In this document: in pieces, positions 11,801-24,164 of the stretch | How positions within the stretch are numbered: the stretch's first letter is position 1 | How the letters are laid out: each line of letters starts with the position of its first letter | Assembly (NCBI GenBank): GCA_036417435.1 | Contig: CM070903.1 | Span: 94,137,001-94,201,000, forward strand | Direction: 5' to 3' | Length of the DNA stretch: 64,000 nucleotides | From: Inia geoffrensis | Taxonomy: Eukaryota; Chordata; Mammalia; Artiodactyla; Iniidae | The notes under the pieces: model-generated | What the model saw: the letters and a program-made list of their open reading frames with translations, nothing else | Told to the model about the DNA's origin: nothing | Databases searched by the model: none | Made by a program: the position numbers and the translations under genes

Positions 11801-14653
11801 AGCAGCTTTATCTTGTGTGCCTAAAGGAACTGAGAATAAATATCTGAGAGGTTTGGGGTTGCAAATTGAGAAACTAACTCAACATTGGTTTCCCTGAGGA
11901 AGCCTCAGTAGACTAAACATATGTTTGTGGATTACAGAAACATCTCTATATGATCCTAAGATTCATTATTCCCAGGCTGGAAAGAAAACCATTGTCTTGA
12001 TCTCCCTTCTTTCAAGGATATTAGCAACTCTGGCTCATTTTTCTTTTCTTTTAATCTATTACTGATGATATAATTACTGATGTTAAAAAATTTTTAAGTA
12101 GAAATAAAATATCGTAAGAGGTAATTGTCATTAATTTTCTTATGAAAATTAGGCAACCACTATTTAGACTATGTATTCCTGCAAGTTGATCAACATGATT
12201 TCCCTAAAGGGTAAAACATTTATCCGTCATAATAGATAACAATCATTATCAACATTCCAACCACAGCTTATGCTTCTTTTAAACTACAGATAGTACATCT
12301 TCAATACCAGCAGTTTAAAGGGGTATCTTAAATCACCAAAATATAAAGCAAATGAGTCCTCTAAAACCTGAGTGTAGAAGTGATTTATCCTATCTTGAAA
12401 CACTATAGGGTCTGTCCTCCTTGAGGAACTCACATATAACTCATATTAGAGTTAATAAGAAAGTGGACCTCATGTCTTTTTGAAAGGGAGTGAGAGTAAA
12501 TACTATATTTTATATCTCCTATGGGCAATAAATAGATTCAGTGGTGAAACAACAGTACTACGAAAGGTAAAGGGACTCCTAACCATGACCTTTGAACTCA
12601 CTTAAATCTAAAAGAGTTCCTTTGTTATTAACATAAATATAATTCAAAGTTATCAGCCTTTACAAAAGACGTATGATGCATCCTTACATTTCAGAATCTG
12701 ACCATAGTGCCTTTTATTTTTTCAAAAAGGAATAAAAATACCAGCATTTCTCTGTAGTTAACTGGAGAATAATTGTGAGCTTCGAAATAATTACTATCCA
12801 CCCACATTAATGCTGCTTCTTATCATTCCCTTTGATGAAAGTCTAATATACTTTAGGTCTCAACTACATTAGAACTGATTATAAGTTCCTTCATTACAGG
12901 TTCAATTCAGCAGAAATTTTCCGTACTTTGTGTCACACATATCTGCCAAAAAAGGCAAGTAGGTTGAGGGTATCATTAGCTCCTGACTTAGAAAGCTGTC
13001 CATGAGAATGTGTCCTTCTTAAGAGAATATGTCTTTGAAATTTTTAGGATTATTGAGAGCTCCAGGCTCCAGTGAGTCCCACTGTGATAAATGGCGAGCC
13101 CTGGCTAATGACACTGCTATACTCTTTCCCTGCCCTCTTTACCCAACAGCCTTTGAGGTAAACTGACTCTGAAGGATTCCTAAGGCAGTTTCCACAGAAT
13201 GGGAAAATTTAAGGATGCTACCATTGTTGTTCTGGAACAACTGGAAGCAGGCTAAATCTTTTCAGGGATGTTCTTAGGACAAATTTATTTATAAAACTAA
13301 GGTCAAGGATGTAAAACTCTAACTATGTCTGAAGAACATATGGAGGGCAATACCAGAATTTGATCCATTTTAGATAAAAATAGCAGTATATTACTGTATC
13401 TGATTGTTTTCCAAACTGATAAACATTAAAATACAATGACTTTAAGAAATCAAATATCACAACAATTGGTGTCATTGCAAAGGTATTAAATTTTACCCAT
13501 TGAAATTTAGTTGATTTTATATAACTGCAATATACACCTCTTAAGAGTGGAGAAATGTGTGAAAGAAACTGATTTGGAATAATAATTAATTTGATACTAT
13601 TGTATTACTTAAAGTTATCACCCTTCTTAAACTATCAATTATATGAACATATATCAAAAAATCACAGCTGGAAAATAACTTTCTTTCCTGAAAATTTTTC
13701 AATTTAAAAGACAATATCTTTGAATAATGTCATAAATCTACATTATGATAAAATTAAAATGTAATGCAAACAGCTGTGATGAGATATTGGAAGCAAACTT
13801 TGGAACAATTGATAGTTTTCAAAGAATCCATACCTGTGTGAATTTTGGTGGCACTAGTATGTCATTCACGACTTTCGAGTATCTTTTAGGTGAGCTGACT
13901 ATTTAGGCTAGTGGTTCATATGTACACATGCTATGGAAACTGGCATCCAAGGGTATGAAAGCAGCAGGCATGCTTTATGTTTATCTTTGTGTTGGAAGAA
14001 AATGCCAGTATGAACAGAAAACATATTCCCTCGGACAGTTCTTTAGAGGAAGAACACAGTAGAAAACATGACTCTTGGGAAAAACAGAATCTCATGTTAA
14101 AATCTACAAAGAGGGGAAGAAAAATCTTTTTGGTCCAGTATACTAAGAAGACCTTATTTATATTTATATGAAAAACAAGTTTTTTCTTCATAAAATTACC
14201 CTGATTACAACACTTTGAAGTCAAAAGCAATCTTGTCTAAAATAAAAATTACAGGATCTGTGGAAAATTTTTTTAACTAGATAAAAAGTAAGTAAAATAG
14301 GTTAATCCCTAATCTGAGCATCACCAAATTTGTACATGCTCATTATTTTTTATATTTGTTTGATTTTTTTAAAAAATGCAGATGCAGTATTTTTATAGCT
14401 TGAAGAATGTCAGAATCATGTTCCCTTCCCATCTGGAGCAGCATGGCTGTATGCTATATAAACCCTTCAGTACTTTTGTGAAGATACACTCTCCACTGCC
14501 CTGGCTTTCCACATATTATCCAGAGACGTACCTGGCGTATGGTGAGGACACAAGTGCCACCAGATGCTCAGCACTATCTCAACAAGGCTGGAAGATTGAG
14601 ATAGCATCAATAGTCCAACCTCCCTGTCACGGCTGCCAGTATTCAGTCATCTA
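8835..14653 (-). other. NLGN1: NLGN1 intron upstream of the A2 exon, repeat-poor segment
   Basis: About 5.8 kb of AT-rich intron begins with the A2 acceptor and its T-rich tract. It has A-rich runs at 11765-11782 and no young SINE or L1. This is the longest stretch of the window in which I recognise no repeat. I see no exon, but short conserved regulatory elements cannot be excluded by eye. Confidence 0.6.
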
Positions 14654-15190
14654 GTCATTCAACAAATGCCTATTATGCTAGGTCCTTAGGATACAGTGGG
14701 CAAAAAAAGCAAGACACTTGCCCGCATGAAAATTAATTTTGTTGGAGAAAGAAACACTAAACAAATAATCACACACATAAACACATACAAATTGTGTAAA
14801 GGATATTAAGTGTTGATGTTACCAGAGGTTATACAAAGGGACCTGGTTGAGCCCAGGCAGTCTTCATTGAATGAGTGCAATGTAGCCTGAAGAGTGAAGG
14901 ATAAGTGAGTACTAAGCAGAAAAGGAGGCTGCAGATGGGTAGGTAGGGTATGAAGAAGATGCCAGACAGAAAACAATGACGTGTGCAAAGGCTTAAAATG
15001 AGAGGGAGCCTGAAGGTCACTGTGGCTGCCATATGGGGAATAGAAGAGAGAGTAGTGTGTGGTGAGAATGAAGAGATAGACAGGCATCATTCAGAGCATG
15101 CAGCTCCTCTAGCCTGGGGATTTTTGTCTTAATCCTAAAAGCAATAGGAAGCCATTTAAAAGGTTTAAGCACAGACTGATATACTCTGCC
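14654..15190 (-). repeat. L2-type LINE remnant
   Basis: On the plus strand it begins with the typical reversed L2 3' end (attcaacaaatgcctatta..ggatacagtgggcaa). It continues through diverged segments resembling gtgcaaaggcttaaa and ggaagccatttaaaaggttt. Ancient and non-coding. Confidence 0.7.
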
Positions 15191-15545
15191 CTATCTGAAT
15201 CCTAAACAGAAAATTAGAAAGAGGCAAAGTCATTCGAAGAAATATGGCGGAGGATATTTTATACAGAGGTTTTGCATTATATTTTTATCAGATGAGAATA
15301 GCTTCATTAGAAGAAATTAGATCAGGAAAAAGAGCCTACAATGTCTTATTCTATTTTTGTTTGCAAATAAAATGAATGTCACCAAAATGTAAAATCTAAG
15401 ACTCCAGCATATGTGAGATTTTATAAATATTTTAAAGTTTTCTATTAAACACATATTTAGATCTATTTTGCCTGAGAATTAACATATCCTAACTATTCTT
15501 ATATTCATAGAAAAATATAGTCCACAAGCTATTTCTGCTTGGATA
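15191..15545. other. Intronic sequence, nothing recognised
   Basis: A short AT-rich intronic stretch between two L2 relics. No gene or repeat could be assigned. Confidence 0.5.
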
Positions 15546-16370
15546 TCTCACTCCCATCTCAGTATAACAGAGATGCCCAGCATGTCCACCTCAAAACCAG
15601 TTTTACCTCCCAACACAGGTTTTGCTTTCATAGGTATAACCCTTCCCTCTGTTTCTAAACTATAAATGTGGAAATAATCTTGAACCATTCCTTCTTCCTC
15701 CCTTTTGCCTTAGCCAGATTTCATAAATTTTCCAAGAGAAATTTTGTTCTTGTCACCCTCTCCCCAAACTGTCTATTTTTAGCCTGGTCTGTGGTCACAG
15801 TTACCATATGCCTGAATTATTACAGTAGTCTTGTAGTTGCTCCCACGATCATGCAGACTCTAGACTGTCTCTCAAGCCATTTTGTATTCTATAAGTTTTT
15901 GAAGTAGTAGATTATAATAGTGGTGAACCCAAAGAGAAAAGGATTTAATAATCATCATCAGCTAAAATGTACACATATTCAACTCCTTCTAAGACTAAAA
16001 CTGAAAGCACTCCAAGGGAATGGGAATGCAAAAGTATATACAACAATCTTGCACTGTGAGATTTAAAATAGCTATAAAGACAGATGAAAACTAAATATAG
16101 TTTAGCACTCATTTTGATGTTTTAGAAATTCATGAGCAAAAATAAGATATTTTAAAATTCAAAATAGAAACAGATCATGTAAAATATTTTTTAAAATGCA
16201 GTTCAGATTAGTGTTCATTAAACACCACTTTCATTGTTTCACTACTCTATTTAAAAACCTTTACTATCTCCTTATTCTGTATTATCTTAGACTAAATGCC
16301 CCAGACTGAACCATAAGACCCTCTTTACTGTTTCCAGATTTTATCTTTTCATTCCACTGAAAAGATACAA
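15546..16370 (+). repeat. L2-type LINE remnant
   Basis: Diverged L2 ORF2/3' region in plus orientation. It has a segment like gcctgaattattacagtagtc and a later one (taaaaacctttactatctcc..agactaaatgccccagactg) that match the order of the L2 3' portion. The middle, about 15900-16200, is too diverged to be certain. Confidence 0.6.
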
Positions 16371-16392
16371 AATACATTGTATCTGAATCCTA

Positions 16393-19190
16393 ACAAACAT
16401 TTAAAGAAGAGCTAATACCAATTCTTTGTAAACTCTTCCAAAAAATAGATGAGGGAGTGCTTCAAGGTTCACATTACGAGGCCAGCATTACTCTAATATG
16501 AAAGCCAGACAAACACACCACAAGACAAGAAAATTACAGGCAATATCCCTGATGAACACAGTAGCAAAAATCCTGACAAAAATGTTAGCAAACCAAATTC
16601 ATTACAAATACATTATCATTCAAATACATTAATGGAATCATATGCCATGATTGAATGGGATTTATTCCAGGGATGCAAGGATGGTTCAACACTTGCAAAT
16701 CAATGTGAAAACACCACGTTAATAAAATGAAGGATAAAAATCAAGGATCATTGATTAGGAAAAGCATTTGGAAAAATTCAACATCTTTTCATAAAACAAA
16801 ACAAAACAAAACAAAAAAAAAACGCTTTCAACAAACTCTGTATAGAGGGAAGGTATCTCAACTTAATAAGGGTCATATATGACAGACAAATGTAAAGCTG
16901 AAATCATATTCAATGGTGAAATGCTGAAAGCTTTTCCTCTAAGATCAGAAACCAGAAAAGGAAGCTCACTCTCACCACTTTTTCTCAACATAGTACTGGA
17001 AGTCCTATCCAAAAGAATTAGGCAAGAAGAAGAAATGAAATGTATCCATCAGACAGGAAGAAGAAAAATTGTCTCTATTTGCAAATGATCTGATATTATA
17101 TAGAGAAATTTTTAAAGATTCCACCAAAAAAAAAAAAAAACTGTTAAAACTAATAAAATATTTCAGTAAAGTTGCAGCATACAAAATCAATACACAAAAA
17201 TCAGCTGTGTTTGTACAACAATGAAATATCAGAAAGAGAATTTATGAAAACAATCCCACAAATAATGCCATCAAAAAGATTAAAATTCTTAGGAATAGAT
17301 TTAACCAAGGAGGCAAAATATTTGTACACTGAAAATTATGAGACATTGATGAAAGAAACTGAAGAGGACACAAATAAATGGAAAAATATTCCATGTTCAC
17401 AAGTTGAAAGAATTAATATTGTTAAAATGCCCATACTACCCAAAGGGATCTACAGATTCAGTGCAATCCTTATCAAAATTCTGGTGACATTCTTCACAGA
17501 AATAGAACAAGTAATCCTAAAATTTGTATGGAACCCACAAGGTTCCAAATAGCCCAAGCAATTTTGAGAAAGAAGAACAAAGCTAAAGGCATCACACATC
17601 CTGATTACAAACTATATTACAGAGCTATAGAAATCAAAACAGTATGGTCAATAAACCCATGCATATATGGTCAATTAATTTTCAAAAAAGAAGCCAAGAA
17701 TATACAATGGGGAAATGATGGTTTCTTTAATAAATGGTGTTGGGAAAACTGGACAGCCACATGCAAAAGACTGAAACAGAACCCCATCTTACACCATACA
17801 CAAAACAACTCATAATGCATTAAAGACTTGAATATAAAACATTAAAACTCCTAGAAGAAAACTTAGAGGGTGAGCTCCTTAACATTGGTCTTAACAATGA
17901 TGTTCTGAATTTGATACCAAAAGCAACATGACAAAAGCAAAAATAAACAAGTGGGACCACATCAAACTGAAAAGCTCTGCACAGAAAAGGAAACCATCAA
18001 CAAAATCAAAAGGCAACCTATGGAACAGGAGAAAACATTTGCAAACTACATATCCAATAGGGGGTTAATACCTTAAAATGCATAAGCAACATGTTCGACT
18101 CTGTAGGAAAAAACACAATTTAAAAGTTCAGGACCTGAATATATATTTTTCCAAAAAAGACCTCCAAATGATAAACAGGTACATGAAAAGGTGTTCAGCA
18201 TCACTAATCATCAGGTAAATGTAAGTCAAAACCACAATTAGATATCACCTCACATCTCTTAGGATGTCTCATCAAAAAGACAAGAGATTGGGCTTCCCTG
18301 GTGGCGCAGTGGTTGAGAGTCCGCCTGCCGATGCAGGGGACACGGGTTCGTGCCCCGATCCGGGATGATCGCACATGCCGCGGAGCAGCTGGGCCCGTGA
18401 GCCATGGCCGTTGAGCCTGCGCGTCCGGAGCCTGTGCTCCGCAACGCAACGGGAGAGGCCACAGCAGTGAGAGGCCCGCGTACCGCAAAACAACAAGAAC
18501 AACAACAAAAAGACAAGAGATAAATGCTGGAGAGGATGTGGAGAAAAGGGAACACCTGTACACTGTCGGTGGCAATGTAAACTGGTACAGCCAATATAGA
18601 AGCAGTATGGAGGTTTCTCAAGAAGTTAAAGATTGAAGTATCATATGATTTAGCAATCCCACTTCTAAGTATATACCCAAAGGAAATGAAATTATTATCT
18701 CAAAGAGATATCTGTACTTCCATATTTGTAGCAGCATTATCCACAATAGCCAAAGTGTGGAAACAACCTAAGTGTCCATCGACAGATGAATGGATAAAGA
18801 AAATGTAGCATATACATACACAATAAAATATTATTCAGCCTTAGAAAAGGAGGAAATCCCCTCATTTGCAGTAACATGGATGAACCTGGAGGGCATTATG
18901 CTAAGTGAAGCAAACCAGACAAAGAAAGACAAATAGACAAATACTGCATGGTATCAATTGATATGTGGAACTCGCAGAAACAGTAGAAAAATAAGTGGTA
19001 GCATCTGGGGAGTGGGGAAAATAGAGAGTGGTTGGTAAAAGGGTAAAAACTTTCAGTTATAAGATGGATAAAGTCTGAGGATCTAAGGCATAACATGGTG
19101 ACTATAGCTATCGTTGATAACACTGTACTGTATAATTGAAATTTGCTAAGAGAGCAGAACTTAAATGTTCTTACCAAAAATCATATGTGA
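16393..19190 (+). mobile_element. Old L1 fragment (ORF2 reverse-transcriptase end to 3' UTR), interrupted by a SINE
   Basis: This is L1 ORF2 from the reverse-transcriptase region onward. Degraded frames spell [17 protein letters not shown] and NYRQYPLMNT-like stretches. At 17172-17552 the frame reads [18 protein letters not shown]...[23 protein letters not shown], a hallmark of L1 ORF2. Later come [14 protein letters not shown] sequence and the terminal GCGEKGTPVHCRWQC-type region. Many stops and frameshifts are present, and the 5' part is missing. A CHR-2 SINE at 18290-18506 splits it. The 3' boundary near 19190 is approximate. Confidence 0.88.
18274..18521 (+). mobile_element. CHR-2-type tRNA-Glu SINE in L1, 15-bp TSD
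   Basis: The SINE body at 18290-18506 begins ggcttccctggtggcgcag, with the tRNA-like B box (gggttcgtgcc), and ends at a CAA-rich tail. The 15-bp direct repeat aaaaagacaagagat occurs at 18274-18288 and 18507-18521. It is younger than the L1 it entered. Confidence 0.95.
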
Positions 19191-20870
19191 GGAAAAAACA
19201 AACAAACAATAAAAATAGAATACTCCTTTTTCCAGTGTGAGTCTTGTCACTGTTGCACAGAAAAGAGCTCTCACACTCACACCTTGTGTGTTTTATACCA
19301 CAGAGTTAATTCATTAAAGTTCTAATTATAATCAACTCAGAGAGGAGGAAAAGAGATGGATAATTATGGGTATCTCCTCTAGAGTAATGTGTAAAAATTT
19401 TTACACCAAAAAAAAGGAGTACTACTGTGTGTTTCAGCCTCAACTGCTGTCTTCAGGATATGAACTAGAGGTAGTTCTATACTCCTCAGCAAGACCTGAT
19501 TGTGAAAATACCTTAATTCCTCGACCTTACTACATTCTATCTCCAGAAGTGAGATAAGTAAATTGAACAAGTAATTATTAAGTTCCAGTTATTGAGTTCC
19601 TATTATCCAAGTGGGTCTCATTGAGAAATAAGCTAGTGAAGACAAGCCCTCGAATGCTAGTCCTGAGGAAGCCAGGCTAGTGGTGAGTGTGTGTTACTGA
19701 GACGACTTCTTGAGTTTCCAGTCTCACACATGCCCGTCCTTGTTAAACATCTGTGGTCCTCAGTGAAGCAGTTTTATCCTCTTTCTACTCCATGCACTCC
19801 TTTCCACATGGGTTGTCTCTCTCTTACCATGCAAGTGGGAATCTGCTCGGGACACAATTCTGTGCTCCTTCTCGCCTGATACAGTAAATGTAAAGCTTAC
19901 ACTAGACACTATAGAAACACTTTTGAATCCAGTGATCATACATGCCCAGATTCATAGGGCAGACACTAGAGCTAGAAGGGACCCTGCCGAGTGACTATCA
20001 AACCCTCTCACTTCACAGGTCCTGAAGAAAATAAAGAGTGTGAAATGACTTTGCCTAGATGCAAAGCTAGTCAAAAGTAGAGCTAGGTCTAGATCTCAAG
20101 TTTCTTATCTAGTTAGCTCCTTTACAATAAGACATGGCAATAAAAGACAAGCAGAGAAATGGAAAAACTGGGTTTGGAAGTATCTGATGTAGTATAGATC
20201 TCTTTTAAATAAACCACAAACCAACAGACCTACCATAATTATATAACAACTATAAAGCCATTAGTATTCCCCTAATCAGCATTTTATTTAGAAGTCACAG
20301 AAATGCCTTTAAATGGAAAAACCAGAAAAAATATCAAAAACAAGCCAACAGATTAGGAAGGACAAAGATCATAGGGTTTAAACCAAATAAGTAACACAAG
20401 TCAAGAGGAAAAGTTTCCCAGTAGTGCATATTATTAAACTTAATTGTTTATGGAATAATTTTAGTGTGGACAAATTAAAGTCAACTTGACTTAAAAGAAG
20501 AACAAGAATAGCTAGGACTAAGGTATGGCCATATAGGCCAATGAAATAGTGAAATTCTTGCACAGGTAAGCAAATTACTTTTGACCAGAACCCCGAACTC
20601 TAGGACCTAAGATGCTTTGGCTTTAGTCCCTTCCCCAGATGTCCTCACTGCAGCAGGTTTAAGAAACGGGTTCATTCCTGGCAGAGCAGGGGGCTCCTAG
20701 CACCTAGCCACATTGCTAGGCTGATATTCTTTCTAACTACAGAATTTATATTTTTAATATTACCTCTGGATTAATCTCAAAGACATTTCCAAACCCAGAA
20801 GTCTATGACTCTAAAATGTATTCCTTAAAATATATATTAATACTTGTTGATATTCTCACTATGTTGTAAT
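19191..20870. other. Intronic sequence with a diverged ancient repeat near 19960-20120
   Basis: No exon seen. About 19960-20120 (agagctagaagggaccct..cttcacaggtcctgaag..tgactttgcctagatgc) has the form of an ancient mammalian MIR/LINE-type repeat. I cannot assign its family confidently. Confidence 0.5.
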
Positions 20871-20871
20871 G

Positions 20872-20901
20872 GGTTTGGAGATATATATGTATCTCCAAAC
20901 C
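20872..20901. repeat. Perfect 12-bp hairpin (6-nt loop) before a TA repeat
   Basis: The arm ggtttggagata (20872-20883) is followed by tatatg and the exact reverse complement tatctccaaacc (20890-20901). A (TA)n tract follows at about 20903-20928. Confidence 0.85.
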
Positions 20902-21129
20902 TATATTATATATATATATATATATATAGATTTGGATCCTGACTCATTCATGTTTGGACATGTTTTTTTAACTTCATAGATTCTTAGCAGCACAATGCTA
21001 ACCCCCGTAAAAATATTGCTGTAATAATTATAAATGGCTAGGAAAGGGCTTAACATAGAGAAGTTTGGTTAAATTTTTGTCTGTCTTTCATTTCTCTCCT
21101 ATCCATTGCCTCAAACCAAATTCTTAATA

Positions 21130-21130
21130 T

Positions 21131-21182
<52 letters not shown>

Positions 21183-21183
21183 A
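21130..21183. repeat. (CA)n microsatellite
   Basis: An almost pure CA dinucleotide run of roughly 23 units, ending in acactcacacatat. Confidence 0.97.
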
Positions 21184-21529
21184 TATACCTCCTATCATAT
21201 CATGTACTAAAGAAAAAAGACTTAGAATTAGGTCAATCCCTACTCAGCCATCTACTAGTTATGTGACTTTTGTAATGTTCTTACCCTCTGTATTACTGTT
21301 TCTTCAAATGTAAATTTGGACAGTGCCCACGGAACAGAACAGAATCCAGAAAGATTATGTTAAAGTACTTCTTCACCCAAGAACAATTTCCCTATTAGCT
21401 ACACATAGCTCCATATTTTGACAATGACCATCTGGCAGAAACAGTTTTCTGGATGAGTCATCAACTGAGTGTTTATCTTGTGTCTAACACATAATGGAAT
21501 TTCATATAATTTTAATAGGCTAAGCCAAG

Positions 21530-21935
21530 CAATACAGAATAGTGATTAAAAGCAGAGGTTCTAGAATTATGCTACCTGGTTTCAAATCCTGCCTCTGCTA
21601 CTTAAAAGCTCTGTGATCTTAATTTCTCATTTCTCCATTTCTTGGTTTGTAAAATAAGGATATTAATACTGTTACTATCTACGGAGTTGTAATAAGAACT
21701 AAATTAGTCAATATACCAAATTGCTTACTTGATGCAATGTAAATGGTCAACCAAAATCTTAGCTATTGTAATGAAGTAGGTGGTATTATCTTCATTTAAT
21801 AGTTTGGGAAATAGAGATGAATAAACTTGTTTAAGAAAACATGCTATACTAGCTACTCCACAGGGATTATCTCACTGACTCCTCACAACTATTCCAAATC
21901 CCAGAATTATTATTCCATTTACAGGTGAGTTGGAA
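21530..21935 (+). repeat. MIR SINE remnants (one plus-oriented, one probable reversed piece)
   Basis: Positions 21530-21775 follow the MIR order in plus orientation: agaatagtgattaaaagc, then ctggtttcaaatcctgcctctgc, then gtaaaataaggatattaatac. Positions 21775-21935 resemble reversed MIR ends (ggattatctcactgactcctcacaac and attattccatttacag). Ancient, non-autonomous. Confidence 0.7.
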
Positions 21936-22142
21936 GGGGGGTCTAGGGCTTAGAAAAATGACAAATTTGTCCAGTATCTTTTTTCTAATAAGTAGGGAAC
22001 CAGGATGTGGAGCCAGATCTGTATTGTTCTGGAATTCATACCATAAGGATTATTCTGTGCCCCTGCGGAATATCACAAAAATGTCATTAAATTGCTTTCA
22101 GGGAGATCAATAGAATAGCAGTCAAAACCCAAGAGTGTCTCA

Positions 22143-22208
22143 TTGGGAGACTATATATATATAAAATATATATATATAATTTATTTTATATATATATGAG
22201 ACTCCCAA
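22143..22208. repeat. AT-rich palindrome with unique flanking arms
   Basis: ttgggag at 22143-22149 pairs with ctcccaa at 22202-22208. Between them TA-repeat arms also pair (tatatatataaaata against tattttatatatat), with a few unpaired bases. The whole is an imperfect cruciform-capable palindrome of about 66 bp. Confidence 0.8.
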
Positions 22209-22699
22209 CCCACTCAGAGTAAACTCTGCTGCTAATTTATTACATGGCATTAGGTGCATTAAAATGATGAAGAAAACAGTAAATGAATCAATTACAAATG
22301 TGGGAAAGTGGAAGATAAGATGTGCTGAGTAACTCCTCTATGGTATGAGGAAAGAGAAACAAGGTTGTATACACAGGATTAAAACAATAAAGACATACGT
22401 GAGTACTGTGCTCTGCAGAAGGAATGGGTCTCATAGATGTCTTGTCCCTAACAGAGATGCTACGTAAGCAGGAAATTAGTTTCATGCAAGCAAGGCAGCC
22501 TGGAAGAAAGCAGGAAGCATCATGATCTATTTAAATGCAGAACATCACATTTGAACCTGAGTCTGTTACTTTGTCCCAGCGGTATGGATCCCACAAGCAC
22601 ACTAGGGCCCAGATGGTGAAGCTGTAAGGCAATTGCGCTCACAGTAAGTACCCAGAGGAATTAGCGGCATGAGATGGCTCATCTCAAAATGACAGCTGC
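22209..22699. other. Intronic sequence, nothing recognised
   Basis: No exon, RNA gene or assignable repeat was seen between the palindrome and the following MIR. Confidence 0.5.
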
Positions 22700-22930
22700 C
22701 AGAGTCTGTAGTGAAAGAGCGCAAATTAGTAACAAAAGGCGTGGGTTCTAGGTTGAACTCTGCCACTTAAGTAGGTGATAATCTGTGTGACATTGTTCAA
22801 GTTACTACACATCTCTAAGCCTCCCTTTCTTTAGCTGTAAAAAGGAAAAGACACTGCCTTCTAGCCATCTCAGGAGATTATTGTAGAATCAAATAAGATG
22901 ATGTTTCCGAACATATTGTGAAAGACTTTT
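22700..22930 (+). repeat. MIR SINE remnant
   Basis: MIR core in plus orientation: gcgtgggttctaggttgaactctgccactt, then ctgtgtgacattgttcaagtta, then agctgtaaaaagg. Ancient. Confidence 0.75.
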
Positions 22931-23149
22931 CACATGTAACGTGGGAGCTTTGTATTATTGGAATTAAGTGAAGCGGAAATAGTGGGGACTACCAGTTACA
23001 AAGGTCATGGCTATGACACAAAGAACTGACTGCATCACATGTTCAAAAGAAGAGTATTTGTATTATCTAAAAGAAGAAAGTCCATATATACTTAAAACAA
23101 TTTTTTAAAAAAGTAAAATCCCCTTGCTTCCTATTACATGCCTATTAAT

Positions 23150-23385
23150 AACACAAGTTCTGGAATCAGATTTCCTGTTGTTGCATCCTGGCTGCACTAT
23201 CCTACCTGCTATCAGACTTTACGCAAGTTACTTGATAACTCTGGCCCTTGATTTAACCATCTGTTAATTGGGAATAGAAATAACACCAAGCTCATACATT
23301 AAATGTAGTGATATATGTGGAGCTCTTAGACCAGTCTCTGGAACATTTTAAGGACACACTAAATATTAAGAATTATTAATAAAAC
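23150..23385 (+). repeat. MIR SINE remnant
   Basis: MIR order in plus orientation: ttctggaatcagattt, cctggctgcac, acgcaagttacttgataac, accatctgttaattgggaat, then a 3' end like gagctcttagaccagtctctgg. Confidence 0.75.
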
Positions 23386-23962
23386 ACAGTAAATGAAACA
23401 TTAAAAAACTAGATTGATACTAGAACAACTGCACGAGAAAAAATAGGTATTTTATGATGTCTTTATAAAAGGTTCCACATGTATTTAATAAAACCATTAC
23501 CCATTTAATATTTAGTCATTATAGATTTGAAAATGATTACCAGCAAATGAGGATTAAAAAGTACTTTTTCATTTTTGGCAAAATGTCAGGTCTGAGTTTG
23601 CAGCATGAGGAAAAAAAAAAAAGAAAATTTAAAAGCAAAATGTCATAGCAATTCTTTATTTCCATTGTAATACTACTCATCAAGAAGTGAGTTCAGGTTT
23701 GGGACAAGCTAGCATTCTCATACTTTATCCAGTTAAGATGCCAAAAATTTTTGCGGAAAGGTTAAGAATGATCTTCTGGGTGACACTATGCTTTTAAATT
23801 ATTTGAATATTAAAATATTATTGTTAATTTTATTACCAACTTGGATGTTCTAGCTTTATTTTTATAATGTGTAGCATTGCTTAAAAGGTGAAATTGCATT
23901 GTAAGAAGCGATTGCTTGAGGGTAACCCCATTCACAATGTGCCTTTAAGACACTCAGCTTAG

Positions 23963-24164
23963 GAATATCTGTAATAGATGCAGAGAACAAACAAATGGAC
24001 ACCAAGGGGAGAAAACGGCAGGGGGGTGGGGGGGGGTGCGATGAATTGGGTGATTGGGATTGACATGTGTACACTGATGTGTATAAAATTGATGACTAAT
24101 ACGAACCTGCTGTATAAAAAAATAAGTAAAATTAAATTTAAAAAAAAAAGAATATCTGTAATAG
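23963..24164 (+). mobile_element. Very short 5'-truncated L1 3' end with 15-bp TSD
   Basis: The insert at 23978-24149 is only the L1 3' UTR (gatgcagagaacaaac, then a G-rich tract, then gaacctgctgtataaaa and an A tail). Direct repeats gaatatctgtaatag lie at 23963-23977 and 24150-24164. It is the same subfamily end as the 5201-5671 insert. Confidence 0.93.
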